Positions 16,672 to 25,451 of a DNA stretch of 64,000 nucleotides are shown here, piece by piece (positions within the stretch are counted from its first letter, which is position 1; each line of letters starts with the position of its first letter). The DNA comes from SYFY01 sp041752315. Its GTDB lineage: Bacteria; Pseudomonadota; Gammaproteobacteria; Pseudomonadales; Azotimanducaceae. The stretch covers positions 1-64,000 of the forward strand of contig JBGSHJ010000067.1 of the NCBI GenBank assembly GCA_041752315.1, read 5' to 3'. The position numbers and the translations under genes were made by a program. Below the pieces are notes generated by a model, which did not search any database, was not told where the DNA came from, and saw only the letters and a program-made list of their open reading frames with translations.

Positions 16672-17262
16672 TCAGACGGCGGGCTTGTCCTGCGGGTTGA
16701 TCACTGTTGCCTTGACCATGGGTGAGCCTGCGTCCGGTGTGAAAAAGACCGATTGTTTGTAGTCACCGTTGATTCGGGAACGAATGACCATCCCGATGAA
16801 TCGCCAGATCCCGAGCAGAGTTCCACGTGGGACTACCTTTGTCGGGCCGACCGCACCCGATGTGTTCACCAACATGCGAACAGGTCCGAATGACTCGTCG
16901 AGCGAACGTCCGTGATCGTGCAGGCAGGTGTGAACCAGGCCGATGAACGAGATGTGGTGGTTGGCTGGCGTATTGCCGATGGGGGTTCGACAACAGAGCG
17001 AGTACTAACGCAGCAGACCATTCCGGGTCAGGCGCAGACAGCCGAGGTGCTCCATGCCTTGAAAAAAGACGACGTTGGACTGGATGGTCTGGATGACCTG
17101 CGTTCCTCCCTGCACGTCGAGAACGTCGGCTGACTTGTCGAGGACTCGTGCAAATTCCTGGCAATCCTTGCAGTAGCAGATTCCCCTGTTCGAGTCGCGT
17201 GGATTGCGCACCTCGCCTCGTACTTTCCCGCATGCACAGGCAAGTGCATGGCTCGCGATCAT
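16672..17262 (-). pseudogene. DUF6151/GFA-like gene interrupted by an in-frame amber codon
   Basis: Two open segments lie in the same frame, 17262-17008 and 17004-16672, separated only by a TAG at 17007-17005. The first has the cysteine pattern CACGKVRGEV ... CYCKDCQ of GFA/DUF6151 zinc proteins. The second continues it with Y-S-L-C-C-R-T-P-I-G-N-T and a hydrophobic IWRFIGMV segment. The stop replaces a position where Trp (TGG) would fit, so one G-to-A change explains it. The start overlaps the stop of the DUF167 gene (ATGA). It is probably a recent pseudogene; a base-call error is the alternative. Confidence 0.72.
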
Positions 17263-17492
17263 CGTTCAATCCGGAGCAGCTTCAGCCTGGCGTGTGCGCC
17301 GCTCCTGATGGATACCGCGCTTTTTGCGCAGCCAAAGTGACCGGCCATCAATGTCATCAACTCCGCATTGGCCTTGCCGTCGACCGGTGATGCCTTGAGC
17401 CTTGCCAACCAGACTCCATCAACAGGCTCGGTCAACGATGACGTCCGGCACCCGGTCGATACCTTGACGCGGATGGTGATGGATTCGCTCAT
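17259..17492 (-). CDS. DUF167 (YggU-family) protein
   Basis: 77 aa with the conserved LKASPVDGKANAEL motif of DUF167/YggU proteins, which are small alpha/beta proteins of unknown biochemical role. The cysteine-rich Tyr/Gly region seen in some members is absent. Its stop overlaps the start of the amber-interrupted DUF6151-like gene, so the two were probably translated together. Confidence 0.82.
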   Translation of the reverse strand: MSESITIRVKVSTGCRTSSLTEPVDGVWLARLKASPVDGKANAELMTLMAGHFGCAKSAVSIRSGAHARLKLLRIER

Positions 17493-17544
17493 GCCTCCTC
17501 GGAATCTCGCTCGGAACCGATCTGGAGGTGGAAGGCAATGCCCA

Positions 17545-18462
17545 TCAGATCAGCCGTTTTACAGCGGCGTAAACATCGTTGGCTGCGCTACGGCTGGATG
17601 CAAACATGCCTGCGGTTGAAAAAAAGTCATGAATCATGCCGGCGCAACAGGCAAAGGTGACACCGACTCCGGATGCTGCCAGTACTCCTGCATACGCAGC
17701 GCCTTCGTCACACAATGGATCGTATTGCGCCGTCGCGATGACTGCTGGTGGCAGATTCCGGTGACTGAGTGCGCGCAAGGGCGAGGCGTACGCGTGGGTG
17801 CGCTTGTCATACGGGCAGTAGGTATCCCAGAACCATCGCATGGTGGCAGTGCTGAGCAGATAACCCTCGCCATTGCGCCGGTACGAGTCACGCGTGAGGT
17901 CGGCATCGACCACCGGATACAGCAACACCTGCGCGGTGATTGCGGGGCCATTTTCGTCGCGCGCCTTCAGACACATGACAGCCGCCAGATTGCCTCCGGC
18001 ACTTTCACCACCGACCAGCAGTCGGCCATCACCACCGAGGGACTTCGAGTGGGTGGCCACCCAGCACAGGGCATCGTAACTATCGTCAACGGCAGCCGGA
18101 AAGAGGTGTTCGGGAGCCATGCGGTAGTCGACCGAGACGACGATGCAGTCAATCCCGTTGGCCAGATCGCGACAGGCCGCATCGCTGGTATCGAGGTCGC
18201 CGATCACCCATCCGCCGCCGTGATAGTTCACAAAAACGGGTTTTGGTCCGGTGCCGGCGGGTGTGTAGATCCGGATTGCGATCTTGCCTGATCGACCAGG
18301 TATCTGACGGTCTTCGCTGCGGCCGATAGGCGCGTCCGGGAGGAGTGGACGCATCATCCGGTAAAGTTCGCGACCGGCGCTTGCCGGCAGATCGCTGATG
18401 GCGGGGCCGGGTTGTGCCGCCAACTGGTCCAGCATGGCCTGATATTCGGGTGCCAAAGGCAT
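17545..18462 (-). CDS. Alpha/beta hydrolase of the hormone-sensitive-lipase (HSL) family
   Basis: 305 aa. The HSL-family oxyanion motif HGGGWVIGD is at about 80-88, and the nucleophile elbow GESAGGN follows at about 153. The acid is in QYDPLCDEG and the base His in MIHDFF. No signal peptide is visible, so it is likely a cytoplasmic carboxylesterase. It diverges from clpP at 18531 with 68 bp between, where both promoters must lie. Substrate range is unknown. Confidence 0.88.
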   Translation of the reverse strand: MPLAPEYQAMLDQLAAQPGPAISDLPASAGRELYRMMRPLLPDAPIGRSEDRQIPGRSGKIAIRIYTPAGTGPKPVFVNYHGGGWVIGDLDTSDAACRDLANGIDCIVVSVDYRMAPEHLFPAAVDDSYDALCWVATHSKSLGGDGRLLVGGESAGGNLAAVMCLKARDENGPAITAQVLLYPVVDADLTRDSYRRNGEGYLLSTATMRWFWDTYCPYDKRTHAYASPLRALSHRNLPPAVIATAQYDPLCDEGAAYAGVLAASGVGVTFACCAGMIHDFFSTAGMFASSRSAANDVYAAVKRLI

Positions 18463-18530
18463 CGCGGTTTCCCCTTCCTTATCTGGTGTAGAATTTCCGA
18501 CTTTACCGTACCCCGAAGTCGAGGTGTAAC

Positions 18531-19127
18531 GTGAGCTTGAGAATGGATGGCGAGAAAAACATTGAAGAAGTGGCCAAGGCCAGCAACTTTCTGGAAAGTG
18601 GTCTCTTCAAGAACCGCACGCTGACGTTGTTCGGCGAAGTGAATCAGGATGTCGCGAGACGAACGGCTGAAAAGCTGCTGACGTTGTCCTATGAATCGGA
18701 CGAGCCGATCACCTTTTACATCAGTTCTCCCGGTGGGCACGTGGAATCCGGTGATGTGATCTATGACATGATCCAGTTCATCAAGCCCGTTGTACGTTGT
18801 ATCGGAACGGGCTGGGTGGGCAGTATCGCCACACACATCTACCTGGCGGCGGAGCGGGAGAATCGTCTTTGCCTGCCCAATACCCGTTTCCTGATTCACC
18901 AGCCCGCCGGCGGGTTTGGTGGCGATGCAACGGATATTGCAATCCATGCCCGGGAAATCGTCAAGACTCGCGAGCGCATCAATGCGGTGATTGCCGAACG
19001 GACTGGTCAGAGCCTGGAGCGGGTAGCACAGGACACGGACAGGGACTACTGGATGAGCGCAGAAGAGTCCCTGGCCTATGGCCTTGTGGGTCGCATCATC
19101 CGAAAGGCTGCGGACCTTCAGGGTTGA
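18531..19127 (+). CDS. ClpP-family serine protease, clpX-unlinked paralogue
   Basis: 198 aa from a GTG behind GAGGTGT. The catalytic Ser lies in GWVGSIAT, the His in FLIHQPAGG and the Asp in DRDYWM, so the triad looks complete. The serine motif differs from classical ClpP (GS-I in place of AS-M). No clpX, clpA or tig is nearby, and the length (198 aa) lacks an obvious long propeptide. It may be a second ClpP that mixes with, or replaces, the housekeeping subunit. It is followed by two nested hairpins. Confidence 0.82.
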   Translation: MSLRMDGEKNIEEVAKASNFLESGLFKNRTLTLFGEVNQDVARRTAEKLLTLSYESDEPITFYISSPGGHVESGDVIYDMIQFIKPVVRCIGTGWVGSIATHIYLAAERENRLCLPNTRFLIHQPAGGFGGDATDIAIHAREIVKTRERINAVIAERTGQSLERVAQDTDRDYWMSAEESLAYGLVGRIIRKAADLQG

Positions 19128-19159
19128 CAACCCTGCCGCCGGCAATGGCTGCCGGCGGC
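19119..19159. terminator. Double hairpin between convergent genes
   Basis: CAGGGTT-GAC-AACCCTG (19119-19135) overlaps the clpP stop codon. A 10-bp perfect GC stem follows (19135-19144 with 19150-19159, loop of 5). The T-run is absent on the + side, so termination strength is uncertain. The position between convergent genes fits a shared terminator. Confidence 0.5.
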
Positions 19160-19203
19160 CCTCATCACGCATTCCACCTTTTTCGCAGTCGTCTACTGCC
19201 TTG

Positions 19204-19950
19204 TCACCGCCCGAACGCTTTCAAGCGCTCTTCCAGATCCGGGCCACGCCCGGGACTGTTGGTTCGTTCAAACTGCAAACCCTCAGCCAGCGTGTAACGC
19301 TGACCCTGGGTGACCAGCATCTTGTCAGCCCGTAACGTGAACCAGGAATTCTCCAGAAAGCTGCGAGCCATGGCGATGGTGCGGTTCATGAGTTCAGCGC
19401 GCGGGACACACTCGTTGGCGAGTCCGATCCGCGCTGCCTCTTCACCACCAACAACCCGACCACTGAACATCATTTCCTTGGCTCGCAGCGGACCCACGCG
19501 TCGTGGCAGACGCTGGCTCATTCCCCAGGTTGGCGACATTCCCCACTTGCCGTGAGTGTCGGAAAATCGGGCGTCTTCGGCAGCAACCAGCAAATCACAG
19601 GCCAGGGCGAGCTCCAGCGAACCGGTGTAACAATGGCCTTGCACGGCTGCGATCACCGGCTGGGGTAAAGCCTCGATCGCATCCAGTGTCTCTGCCTGAA
19701 AGTGACGTGATGGTGCGGTTTCGCCGGACTGGATGGCCTTCAGGTCGTTGCCAGCTGAAAAGGAGCGACCTTTGCCGCAGAGAATCACACAGCCGACGCT
19801 GTCGATCGCGCCGGCAATGGCATCGATGTGGGCTCTCAACTCGACAAACAGATTGGGTGACAGAGCGTTCAGCATGTCGGGCCGGTTGAGCGTGAGTATC
19901 GCCAGTCCGTTGTCATCGGTTCTTTCTACCAGGGCTTCCACGAGTGCCAA
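19204..19950 (-). CDS. Crotonase-family protein (enoyl-CoA hydratase/isomerase-like)
   Basis: 248 aa from a TTG with AAGGAG six bases upstream. The CoA-binding segment FSAGNDL and GSLELALACD are present. Of the two hydratase glutamates, the first is kept in GSLE. The second position is occupied by His/Gly in DTHGKWGMSP, so it may not be a classical hydratase. It is encoded 61 bp downstream of the acyl-CoA dehydrogenase on the same strand, as the fourth gene of a run: M20 amidohydrolase, APH-type kinase, dehydrogenase, crotonase. Confidence 0.83.
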   Translation of the reverse strand: MALVEALVERTDDNGLAILTLNRPDMLNALSPNLFVELRAHIDAIAGAIDSVGCVILCGKGRSFSAGNDLKAIQSGETAPSRHFQAETLDAIEALPQPVIAAVQGHCYTGSLELALACDLLVAAEDARFSDTHGKWGMSPTWGMSQRLPRRVGPLRAKEMMFSGRVVGGEEAARIGLANECVPRAELMNRTIAMARSFLENSWFTLRADKMLVTQGQRYTLAEGLQFERTNSPGRGPDLEERLKAFGR

Positions 19951-20011
19951 GTTGTGCTCCTTTTATCGTGAGGTCGTCAGGTCGTCAGTCAGCTTCGGTG
20001 GGTTGGAATCG

Positions 20012-21190
20012 TCACAAGCCGAGTACCAGTTTTGCAACGATATTCTTCTGCACTTCGTTGCTGCCACCTGCGATCGAGGATGCGCGCAGATTGAAATAAC
20101 GCAGAAACGATACCGCCCCTTCTCGTGGAGCCGGAGTCTCGACCCTGCCTGGCATGGGACTGCCGTAGTAACCCATGGCCTCCACCGAGAGTTCGGTGAG
20201 GTGTTGCCCCATGTCTGAACTCAGGTTTTTCATGATGGAAGATTCCGGGCCTGGAGCCTGCCCTTTCGACAACTGGGCCATGATGCGAAATTCGGTGTAC
20301 TGGATAGCCTGCAGCTTGACGTCTGCAGCATCAAGCTTGTGTACGAAGGCCTTGTCATCCATCAACGACTCACCATCGAGTCGAACCTGTGAGGCAAGGC
20401 TGCGCAAGCGTTTGAGCGCAGTCTGCTGCGCGGCTGTGCCGCCACCACCCCGTTCGAACTCCAGCAGGTACTTGGCTACTGTCCAGCCCTTGTCGATCAC
20501 ACCCACCACGTTGCTGACAGGTACACGCACGTTGTCGAAAAATACCTGGTTCACTTCATGGGTGCCGGACGCAAAAATGATGGGTTCCACCTTGATCCCG
20601 GGGGTATCCATGTCCAGCAGCAGGAAGGTGATTCCCTCCTGTGGCTTGCCGGTGGAACGGCTGCGCACCAGGCAGAACATTCGATTGGCAAAGTGGGCAT
20701 GGGTTGTCCAGATCTTGGTTCCATTCAGCACAAACTCGTCACCATCCCGGTCGGCACGCAGCGCAAGACTGGCAAGGTCGGAACCGGACCCTGGCTCCGA
20801 GTACCCCTGGCACCAGTAGTCTTCCCCCGACAGGATACGTGGCAGGTAAAACGCCTTCTGTTCAGGCGAGCCATGGCCGATGAGCATCGGCCCGCACATG
20901 CCAAGTCCCATGGGTGCTGTGCTGGGTGTGCCGGCCAGGGTGCATTCCGTGGTGTAGATATATCGCCGCGCCAGGTCCCAGCCGGTACCGCCGTACTCGA
21001 TCGGCCAGGAAGGTGCGATCCAGCCTTTTTCAAAGAGGATGCGATGCCACCGGATGTTGTGTTCATAATCCAGAAAGATGCCCGGGCAATTTCGCTGGGC
21101 TTCCTTCAGGTCAGCAGGCAGTCTGGTCCTGAGAAAATCGCGGACCTCTTCCCGGAAGGCTTCGTGTTCGGCGCTGAAGGTGATATGCAT
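20012..21190 (-). CDS. Acyl-CoA dehydrogenase
   Basis: 392 aa from the ATG at 21190 (MHITFSAEHEAFREEV is the family-type N-terminus); a GTG at 21220 is possible. FAD- and substrate-contact motifs YSEPGSGSDLASL and KIWTTHAH are present, and the C-terminus has SIAGGSNEVQKNIVA. The position that holds the MCAD catalytic Glu (YEGT) is Ala here, as in subfamilies that place the base elsewhere. It lies 54 bp after the APH-type kinase gene. That pairing recalls the fused ACAD10/ACAD11 proteins and the bacterial Lva pathway. Confidence 0.88.
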   Translation of the reverse strand: MHITFSAEHEAFREEVRDFLRTRLPADLKEAQRNCPGIFLDYEHNIRWHRILFEKGWIAPSWPIEYGGTGWDLARRYIYTTECTLAGTPSTAPMGLGMCGPMLIGHGSPEQKAFYLPRILSGEDYWCQGYSEPGSGSDLASLALRADRDGDEFVLNGTKIWTTHAHFANRMFCLVRSRSTGKPQEGITFLLLDMDTPGIKVEPIIFASGTHEVNQVFFDNVRVPVSNVVGVIDKGWTVAKYLLEFERGGGGTAAQQTALKRLRSLASQVRLDGESLMDDKAFVHKLDAADVKLQAIQYTEFRIMAQLSKGQAPGPESSIMKNLSSDMGQHLTELSVEAMGYYGSPMPGRVETPAPREGAVSFLRYFNLRASSIAGGSNEVQKNIVAKLVLGL

Positions 21191-21244
21191 GACCCTGGCA
21201 TCGAGATGTTGTGTGCCCACTCGAACACAGGGTGTGGTTCACGG

Positions 21245-22318
21245 TCAAGATTCGATCGGAAGCAATGCCTCGGCGTCCAGTTCCAGAGCCTGCTGTGCGT
21301 GCCTGTTGGCCATCACCATGAACATTTCATCACCTCGCCTCGTTCTGACCACCAGCATCGACGCAATCACGGCCATGACCAGTCCGCTGAAACTGTATCT
21401 GCGATAGTCGCGGAAACACTCATCGAAACCGAAACCGGTCACTCCCTGGGCAAGGAGCGCCTGGTGGTAGATCGAGACCATTTCCACCTCATGTGTGCGC
21501 CGGACTTCGGGTAAGAGACCGGCGCCGAGGAAGTAGGAGATATCGGCGACCGGATTGCCGATGCTGATGGTCTGCCAATCGACAACGACGAGCGGGGTGA
21601 CACTGCCAAACAGCATGTTGTCGAGGCGAAAATCACCGTGCACCAGGGATCTTGGTCCGGGTCGACTGCTGACCCAGCCATCCAGCTTTCCCGTAAAACG
21701 ATGCAGCAGATCACGATGTTCCGCAGGCATATGATCGTGATAGCGCGCCATGAAACCTGGAAACAGCTGATGCCAGAAAGTCTTGAAAAAGTCCGCACCC
21801 AGTGCAGCGTTGGGTCGCAGCCAGACAATACTGTCCAGTGCCGGGTCGTTCCAGCGAGGGGCATGCAGCCTGGATGCTTCGACCATCGCGAGTCGAGCCA
21901 TGGCCGGTTGACAGCCGGCGATCTGATCACCCTGGGACGCCGGAGTGATGTCCTCGAGCATCAGGCAGAAGGCATGCGAGCTGGCATCGATTTCTGCGTA
22001 GAGAGGGCGAGGTGTGCGAATGGCGACCGTCGGCAGCACCTCGTTGTAGAACATCACTTCCTTGAAGTAGTTGTTCTGGGCAACTCCGGTGGCCCGGCTG
22101 GTCGGGTCCTGCGAGGCAAACTTGCCGACGATGGTTGCAGGGCCGGTACCCCGACTGTATTCCAGTGCAAAGCGGACGTTGCGGCCCACCTGTCCGGTGC
22201 CAATCTCACGGCTGGTGAAGTTGGCAACTTCTGCGCCGACACCGCTGAATTGCAGCACTCGCGTCAGCCATCCTGCGGCAACGTTCTCGGGCTCCGGGAC
22301 TATGCCGGGACGGTGCAT
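21245..22318 (-). CDS. APH-type phosphotransferase (kinase)
   Basis: 357 aa aminoglycoside-phosphotransferase fold. The Brenner catalytic motif HGDFRLDN and the metal-binding VVVDWQ are both present (about residues 225-245), so it looks active. It shares a TGATG overlap with the upstream M20 gene and precedes an acyl-CoA dehydrogenase. This context argues against antibiotic resistance. It suggests phosphorylation of a hydroxyacyl-CoA, as described for ACAD10/11 and LvaA. The substrate remains inference. Confidence 0.82.
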   Translation of the reverse strand: MHRPGIVPEPENVAAGWLTRVLQFSGVGAEVANFTSREIGTGQVGRNVRFALEYSRGTGPATIVGKFASQDPTSRATGVAQNNYFKEVMFYNEVLPTVAIRTPRPLYAEIDASSHAFCLMLEDITPASQGDQIAGCQPAMARLAMVEASRLHAPRWNDPALDSIVWLRPNAALGADFFKTFWHQLFPGFMARYHDHMPAEHRDLLHRFTGKLDGWVSSRPGPRSLVHGDFRLDNMLFGSVTPLVVVDWQTISIGNPVADISYFLGAGLLPEVRRTHEVEMVSIYHQALLAQGVTGFGFDECFRDYRRYSFSGLVMAVIASMLVVRTRRGDEMFMVMANRHAQQALELDAEALLPIES

Positions 22319-23508
22319 CAGGACAATCCCTTCGATATCCTGAAGGCATGTGCGCTGGCTTGTTGAAGGTCTTCACCGAGGAGATAGTCGGCTGCCGTGA
22401 GGGCGAGACATTTTGCGCCGTCGAGCGCTGCAGTATCACCCATCAGTGACCCGGACCAGCGCGTGAAGTCCGGATGATGTATCACCACATTGGCAGGCGC
22501 CGAAGCAATCATCGGATGAATCGATGGCAACAGATGACTGACATTGCCCATGTCCGTGCTGCCGGATGGTGAACCGGCAAGCTGCTCCCGGGGTATGAAT
22601 TCACGACCCAGCGCCTGCGCGTGTTGTTGAAAGCGATCCGCCAATGGCCAGTTGGTGTTCAGATCCAGGTAGTCGACCCCGGCCCAGCTGACCTCGACCT
22701 CGCAGCCACTGCCGACCGCGCCTGCTTCAAAACAGGCCTGCACACGGGGTTTCAGCCTTGCCAGTGCGTGTTCATTGGCGGCTCGAACGTAGAACTCCCC
22801 GGCGCTGCGTTCCGGCACGATGTTTGGGGCCAGACCACCTTCGGTGATGATGCCGTGGATACGCTCCGTCGACCGGATGTGCTGGCGAAGATTCGAAATG
22901 GCCTGGTAAGCGAGCAGCAGGCCATCGAGTGCGTTGATGCCCTTGTGGGGCATCGCCGAAGCGTGTGCAGACCGACCGTGGTAGACCACCTTGACTTCGG
23001 CCACGCAGATGCACGGCATGGTCGCCATGTTCACGCCGGACGGGTGAATCATCATGGCTGCATCGATGGCCTTGAAGGCTCCTGCGCGTGCCATCAGTTC
23101 CTTGCCACCGCCTCTTTCTTCGGCTGGGGTTCCCAGGAACCGTACATGTCCTGGCAACTGATCGGCGACGGCCTGCAGGGCGAGCGTCGCGCCCAGTGCG
23201 GCGGTGGCAATCAGGTTGTGGCCACAGGCATGACCGATGCCGGGCAATGCATCGTATTCGGCGAGGATGGCGACGGTTGGGCCGTCGCCACGGGTTTGCA
23301 GTCGGGATTCGAGCGCGGTAGGCAGCGTGTAGACGCCGGTCGCAACGTCGAGGCCATGCCGACGCAGCGCCTCGGCCAGTGTGCGTGCAGCGAAGTGTTC
23401 GTTGAAGGCAAGTTCCGGTTGCGCATGAATGGCGTGGGACACTTCGATGAGTTCATCGGCGAGCACGTCTATTCGGGACAGGATGGCTTCGTGCAGGGCG
23501 TGGGTCAT
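22318..23508 (-). CDS. M20-family amidohydrolase (aminoacylase/AbgB-like)
   Basis: 396 aa. Metal-binding motifs of the M20D type are seen: GHACGHN at about 94-99, PAEERGGGK at about 127 and MIHPSG. Residues 170-290 form the dimerisation lid domain. A late SGSTDMGNVSH completes the active site. It is expected to hydrolyse an N-acyl amino acid or a similar amide in the cytoplasm. It is first in the minus-strand run and overlaps the kinase by one base. Confidence 0.87.
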   Translation of the reverse strand: MTHALHEAILSRIDVLADELIEVSHAIHAQPELAFNEHFAARTLAEALRRHGLDVATGVYTLPTALESRLQTRGDGPTVAILAEYDALPGIGHACGHNLIATAALGATLALQAVADQLPGHVRFLGTPAEERGGGKELMARAGAFKAIDAAMMIHPSGVNMATMPCICVAEVKVVYHGRSAHASAMPHKGINALDGLLLAYQAISNLRQHIRSTERIHGIITEGGLAPNIVPERSAGEFYVRAANEHALARLKPRVQACFEAGAVGSGCEVEVSWAGVDYLDLNTNWPLADRFQQHAQALGREFIPREQLAGSPSGSTDMGNVSHLLPSIHPMIASAPANVVIHHPDFTRWSGSLMGDTAALDGAKCLALTAADYLLGEDLQQASAHAFRISKGLS

Positions 23509-23655
23509 GATTTCCTCCCTTGAGAGCAGCAGATTATCGTTGCGGGAGGCTCTCGTCTGCCGCTTTTTGAACCGGCATCCTTTCTGTCTTCCCTGCGGGC
23601 AAGGACACGAATAGAGTGGCGGCAGACATGTGGTTCAAACACCGGGGAGAAAATC

Positions 23656-24492
23656 ATGGCGTACAGCTACAACCTGCTGAGTGTCGCGATCAAGGGGCGG
23701 GTGGCAACCGTTGTGATCAACAATCCACCCATCAACATCATCACACCAGCACTGTACGGTGAACTGGCTGCACTCGCCGGTGAGTTGAAAGCCGATGGAG
23801 ACCTCACTGTGGTGGTCCTCAAGAGTGCGAACCCCGACTTTTTCCTGGCGCACTTCGATGTGTCGACGATCCTGACGTTTCCGACCGATCAGCCCGCGGA
23901 AAGGGATAACGAACTGAATCCATATCATGTCATGTGCGAACGGTTCCGTACGATGGACAAAGTCACCATCGCACAGATCGAAGGGCGAGTGGGGGGTGGG
24001 GGTTCAGAGCTTGCAGCCAGTTGTGACATGCGTTTTGGCGTGCGTGGCAAGACCATTGTCAACCAGATGGAAGTTCCGCTCGGGATCCTTCCGGGTGGTA
24101 CGGGCACGCAGCGCCTGCCGCGTCTGGTTGGTCGTGGCCGGGCCATGGAAATCGTGCTTGGAGGAGATGATCTGGATGCAGTCACCGCAGAACGCTGGGG
24201 TTATCTGAATCGCATCTTCGAAGCCAGCGAGATTGATGCCTGGGTACAGACCCTGGCGCACCGTATCGCGTCCTTTCCGGTGGAAGCAGTCCGTCTCGCC
24301 AAGGCGTCGGTCGATGGCGCCGAACAACCGCTGCAGTCAGGGCTGCGCGATGAGGCCTATCTCTTTCAACGTCTGCTGCGAACGGAAGGTGCGCAACGCA
24401 ACATGAAAAAGTTCATGGCGATCGGTGGCCAGACGCGTGAAGGGGAACTCAAGGTGGGTGAACTTGCAAAGCGCCTGGGCGAGAGCGACTGA
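23656..24492 (+). CDS. Crotonase-family enoyl-CoA hydratase/isomerase
   Basis: 278 aa from an ATG behind GGGGAGAAAA. The CoA pocket is ANPDFFLAHFD, an atypical version of the usual FxAGxD. Both acidic positions are filled, in GGSELAAS and NQMEVPLG. The ILPGGTGTQRLPRLVG helix is standard. It probably acts on a bulky or unusual enoyl-CoA. It is separated by only 2 bp from the alpha/beta hydrolase gene, so they are cotranscribed. Confidence 0.84.
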   Translation: MAYSYNLLSVAIKGRVATVVINNPPINIITPALYGELAALAGELKADGDLTVVVLKSANPDFFLAHFDVSTILTFPTDQPAERDNELNPYHVMCERFRTMDKVTIAQIEGRVGGGGSELAASCDMRFGVRGKTIVNQMEVPLGILPGGTGTQRLPRLVGRGRAMEIVLGGDDLDAVTAERWGYLNRIFEASEIDAWVQTLAHRIASFPVEAVRLAKASVDGAEQPLQSGLRDEAYLFQRLLRTEGAQRNMKKFMAIGGQTREGELKVGELAKRLGESD

Positions 24493-24494
24493 CG

Positions 24495-25340
24495 ATGCCA
24501 CAACTGCAGGTTGGCCCATGGTCGTATGACATCGAAGAAGCCGGCGTACGGGGTCAGCCGCTGGTACTTCTTCTGCACGGTTTTCCACAGACAAACCACA
24601 CCTGGCGCCACCAGTTGCCGGTACTCGCTGCGGCGGGTTTGCATGCGGTGGCACCGAATCAGCGGGGGTATTCGGCGGGGGCACGACCGCTGGCCGTGTC
24701 GGATTATCATGTTCAAGGGCTGGTCAGTGATGTACTGGCGATGGCGGATGCGCTGGGGGCAAGGCAGTTTCACCTGGTCGGTCATGACTGGGGTGGCCAG
24801 GTCGCGTGGCTGACGGCTGCCGGCCACGCTGATCGAATACTGACCCTGAGTGTGTTGTCTCGTCCCCATCCGGCTGCGTTTGCCCGTGCCATGAAAGAAG
24901 ACGCCGCGCAGAACGAACGGTCAAAACATCACCGGGCCTTTCAGTCGGACGACACCGTCAGCCGTTTGCTGGCGGATGACGCAAAACGACTGCGTCGAAG
25001 TCTTGCAGATCAAGGGGTGGGGGCAACCGATGTTGATGCCTACCTGTCCGTACTGTCGTCTCCTGAAGCGCTCACGGCTGCGGTGAACTGGTATCGAGCC
25101 TCGGCTGCGTTACCTGGCGAGTCGGCGCTGGCTGCAAAAAACGTCCCAGCGGTGACTGTCCCAACGCTTTACATCTGGGGCGATGCGGACGCCACGGTTG
25201 GCCGGATGGCAGCCATGTCCACCGCGGAATACGTGCAGGCCATCTATACTTTTGTACAACTTCCGGGTGTCGGACATTTTGTGACGGATCAGAACGTCGC
25301 CGCGGTCAATCATGCGTTGCTGGCGCATATCCGGCGATAG
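24495..25340 (+). CDS. Alpha/beta hydrolase, epoxide-hydrolase-like
   Basis: 281 aa. It has the HGFPQTNHTW oxyanion motif and the nucleophile elbow GHDWGG with Asp as nucleophile. The late IWGDADATV and GVGHFV supply acid and base. An Asp nucleophile points to an epoxide hydrolase or haloalkane/fluoroacetate dehalogenase rather than an esterase. The gene follows the crotonase by 2 bp. A role in opening a cyclic or halogenated intermediate is possible but not shown. Confidence 0.82.
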   Translation: MPQLQVGPWSYDIEEAGVRGQPLVLLLHGFPQTNHTWRHQLPVLAAAGLHAVAPNQRGYSAGARPLAVSDYHVQGLVSDVLAMADALGARQFHLVGHDWGGQVAWLTAAGHADRILTLSVLSRPHPAAFARAMKEDAAQNERSKHHRAFQSDDTVSRLLADDAKRLRRSLADQGVGATDVDAYLSVLSSPEALTAAVNWYRASAALPGESALAAKNVPAVTVPTLYIWGDADATVGRMAAMSTAEYVQAIYTFVQLPGVGHFVTDQNVAAVNHALLAHIRR

Positions 25341-25451
25341 TCGGCGACACCCGATTGGCTGGCCCCGGCGCGGCTGTGTGCCAGTGACCCGCCGCGTTCG
25401 TGTGTGGCAGCAGGCAGCCCGTTGCAGGACAGGCCGTCCCGTCTGTACTGT

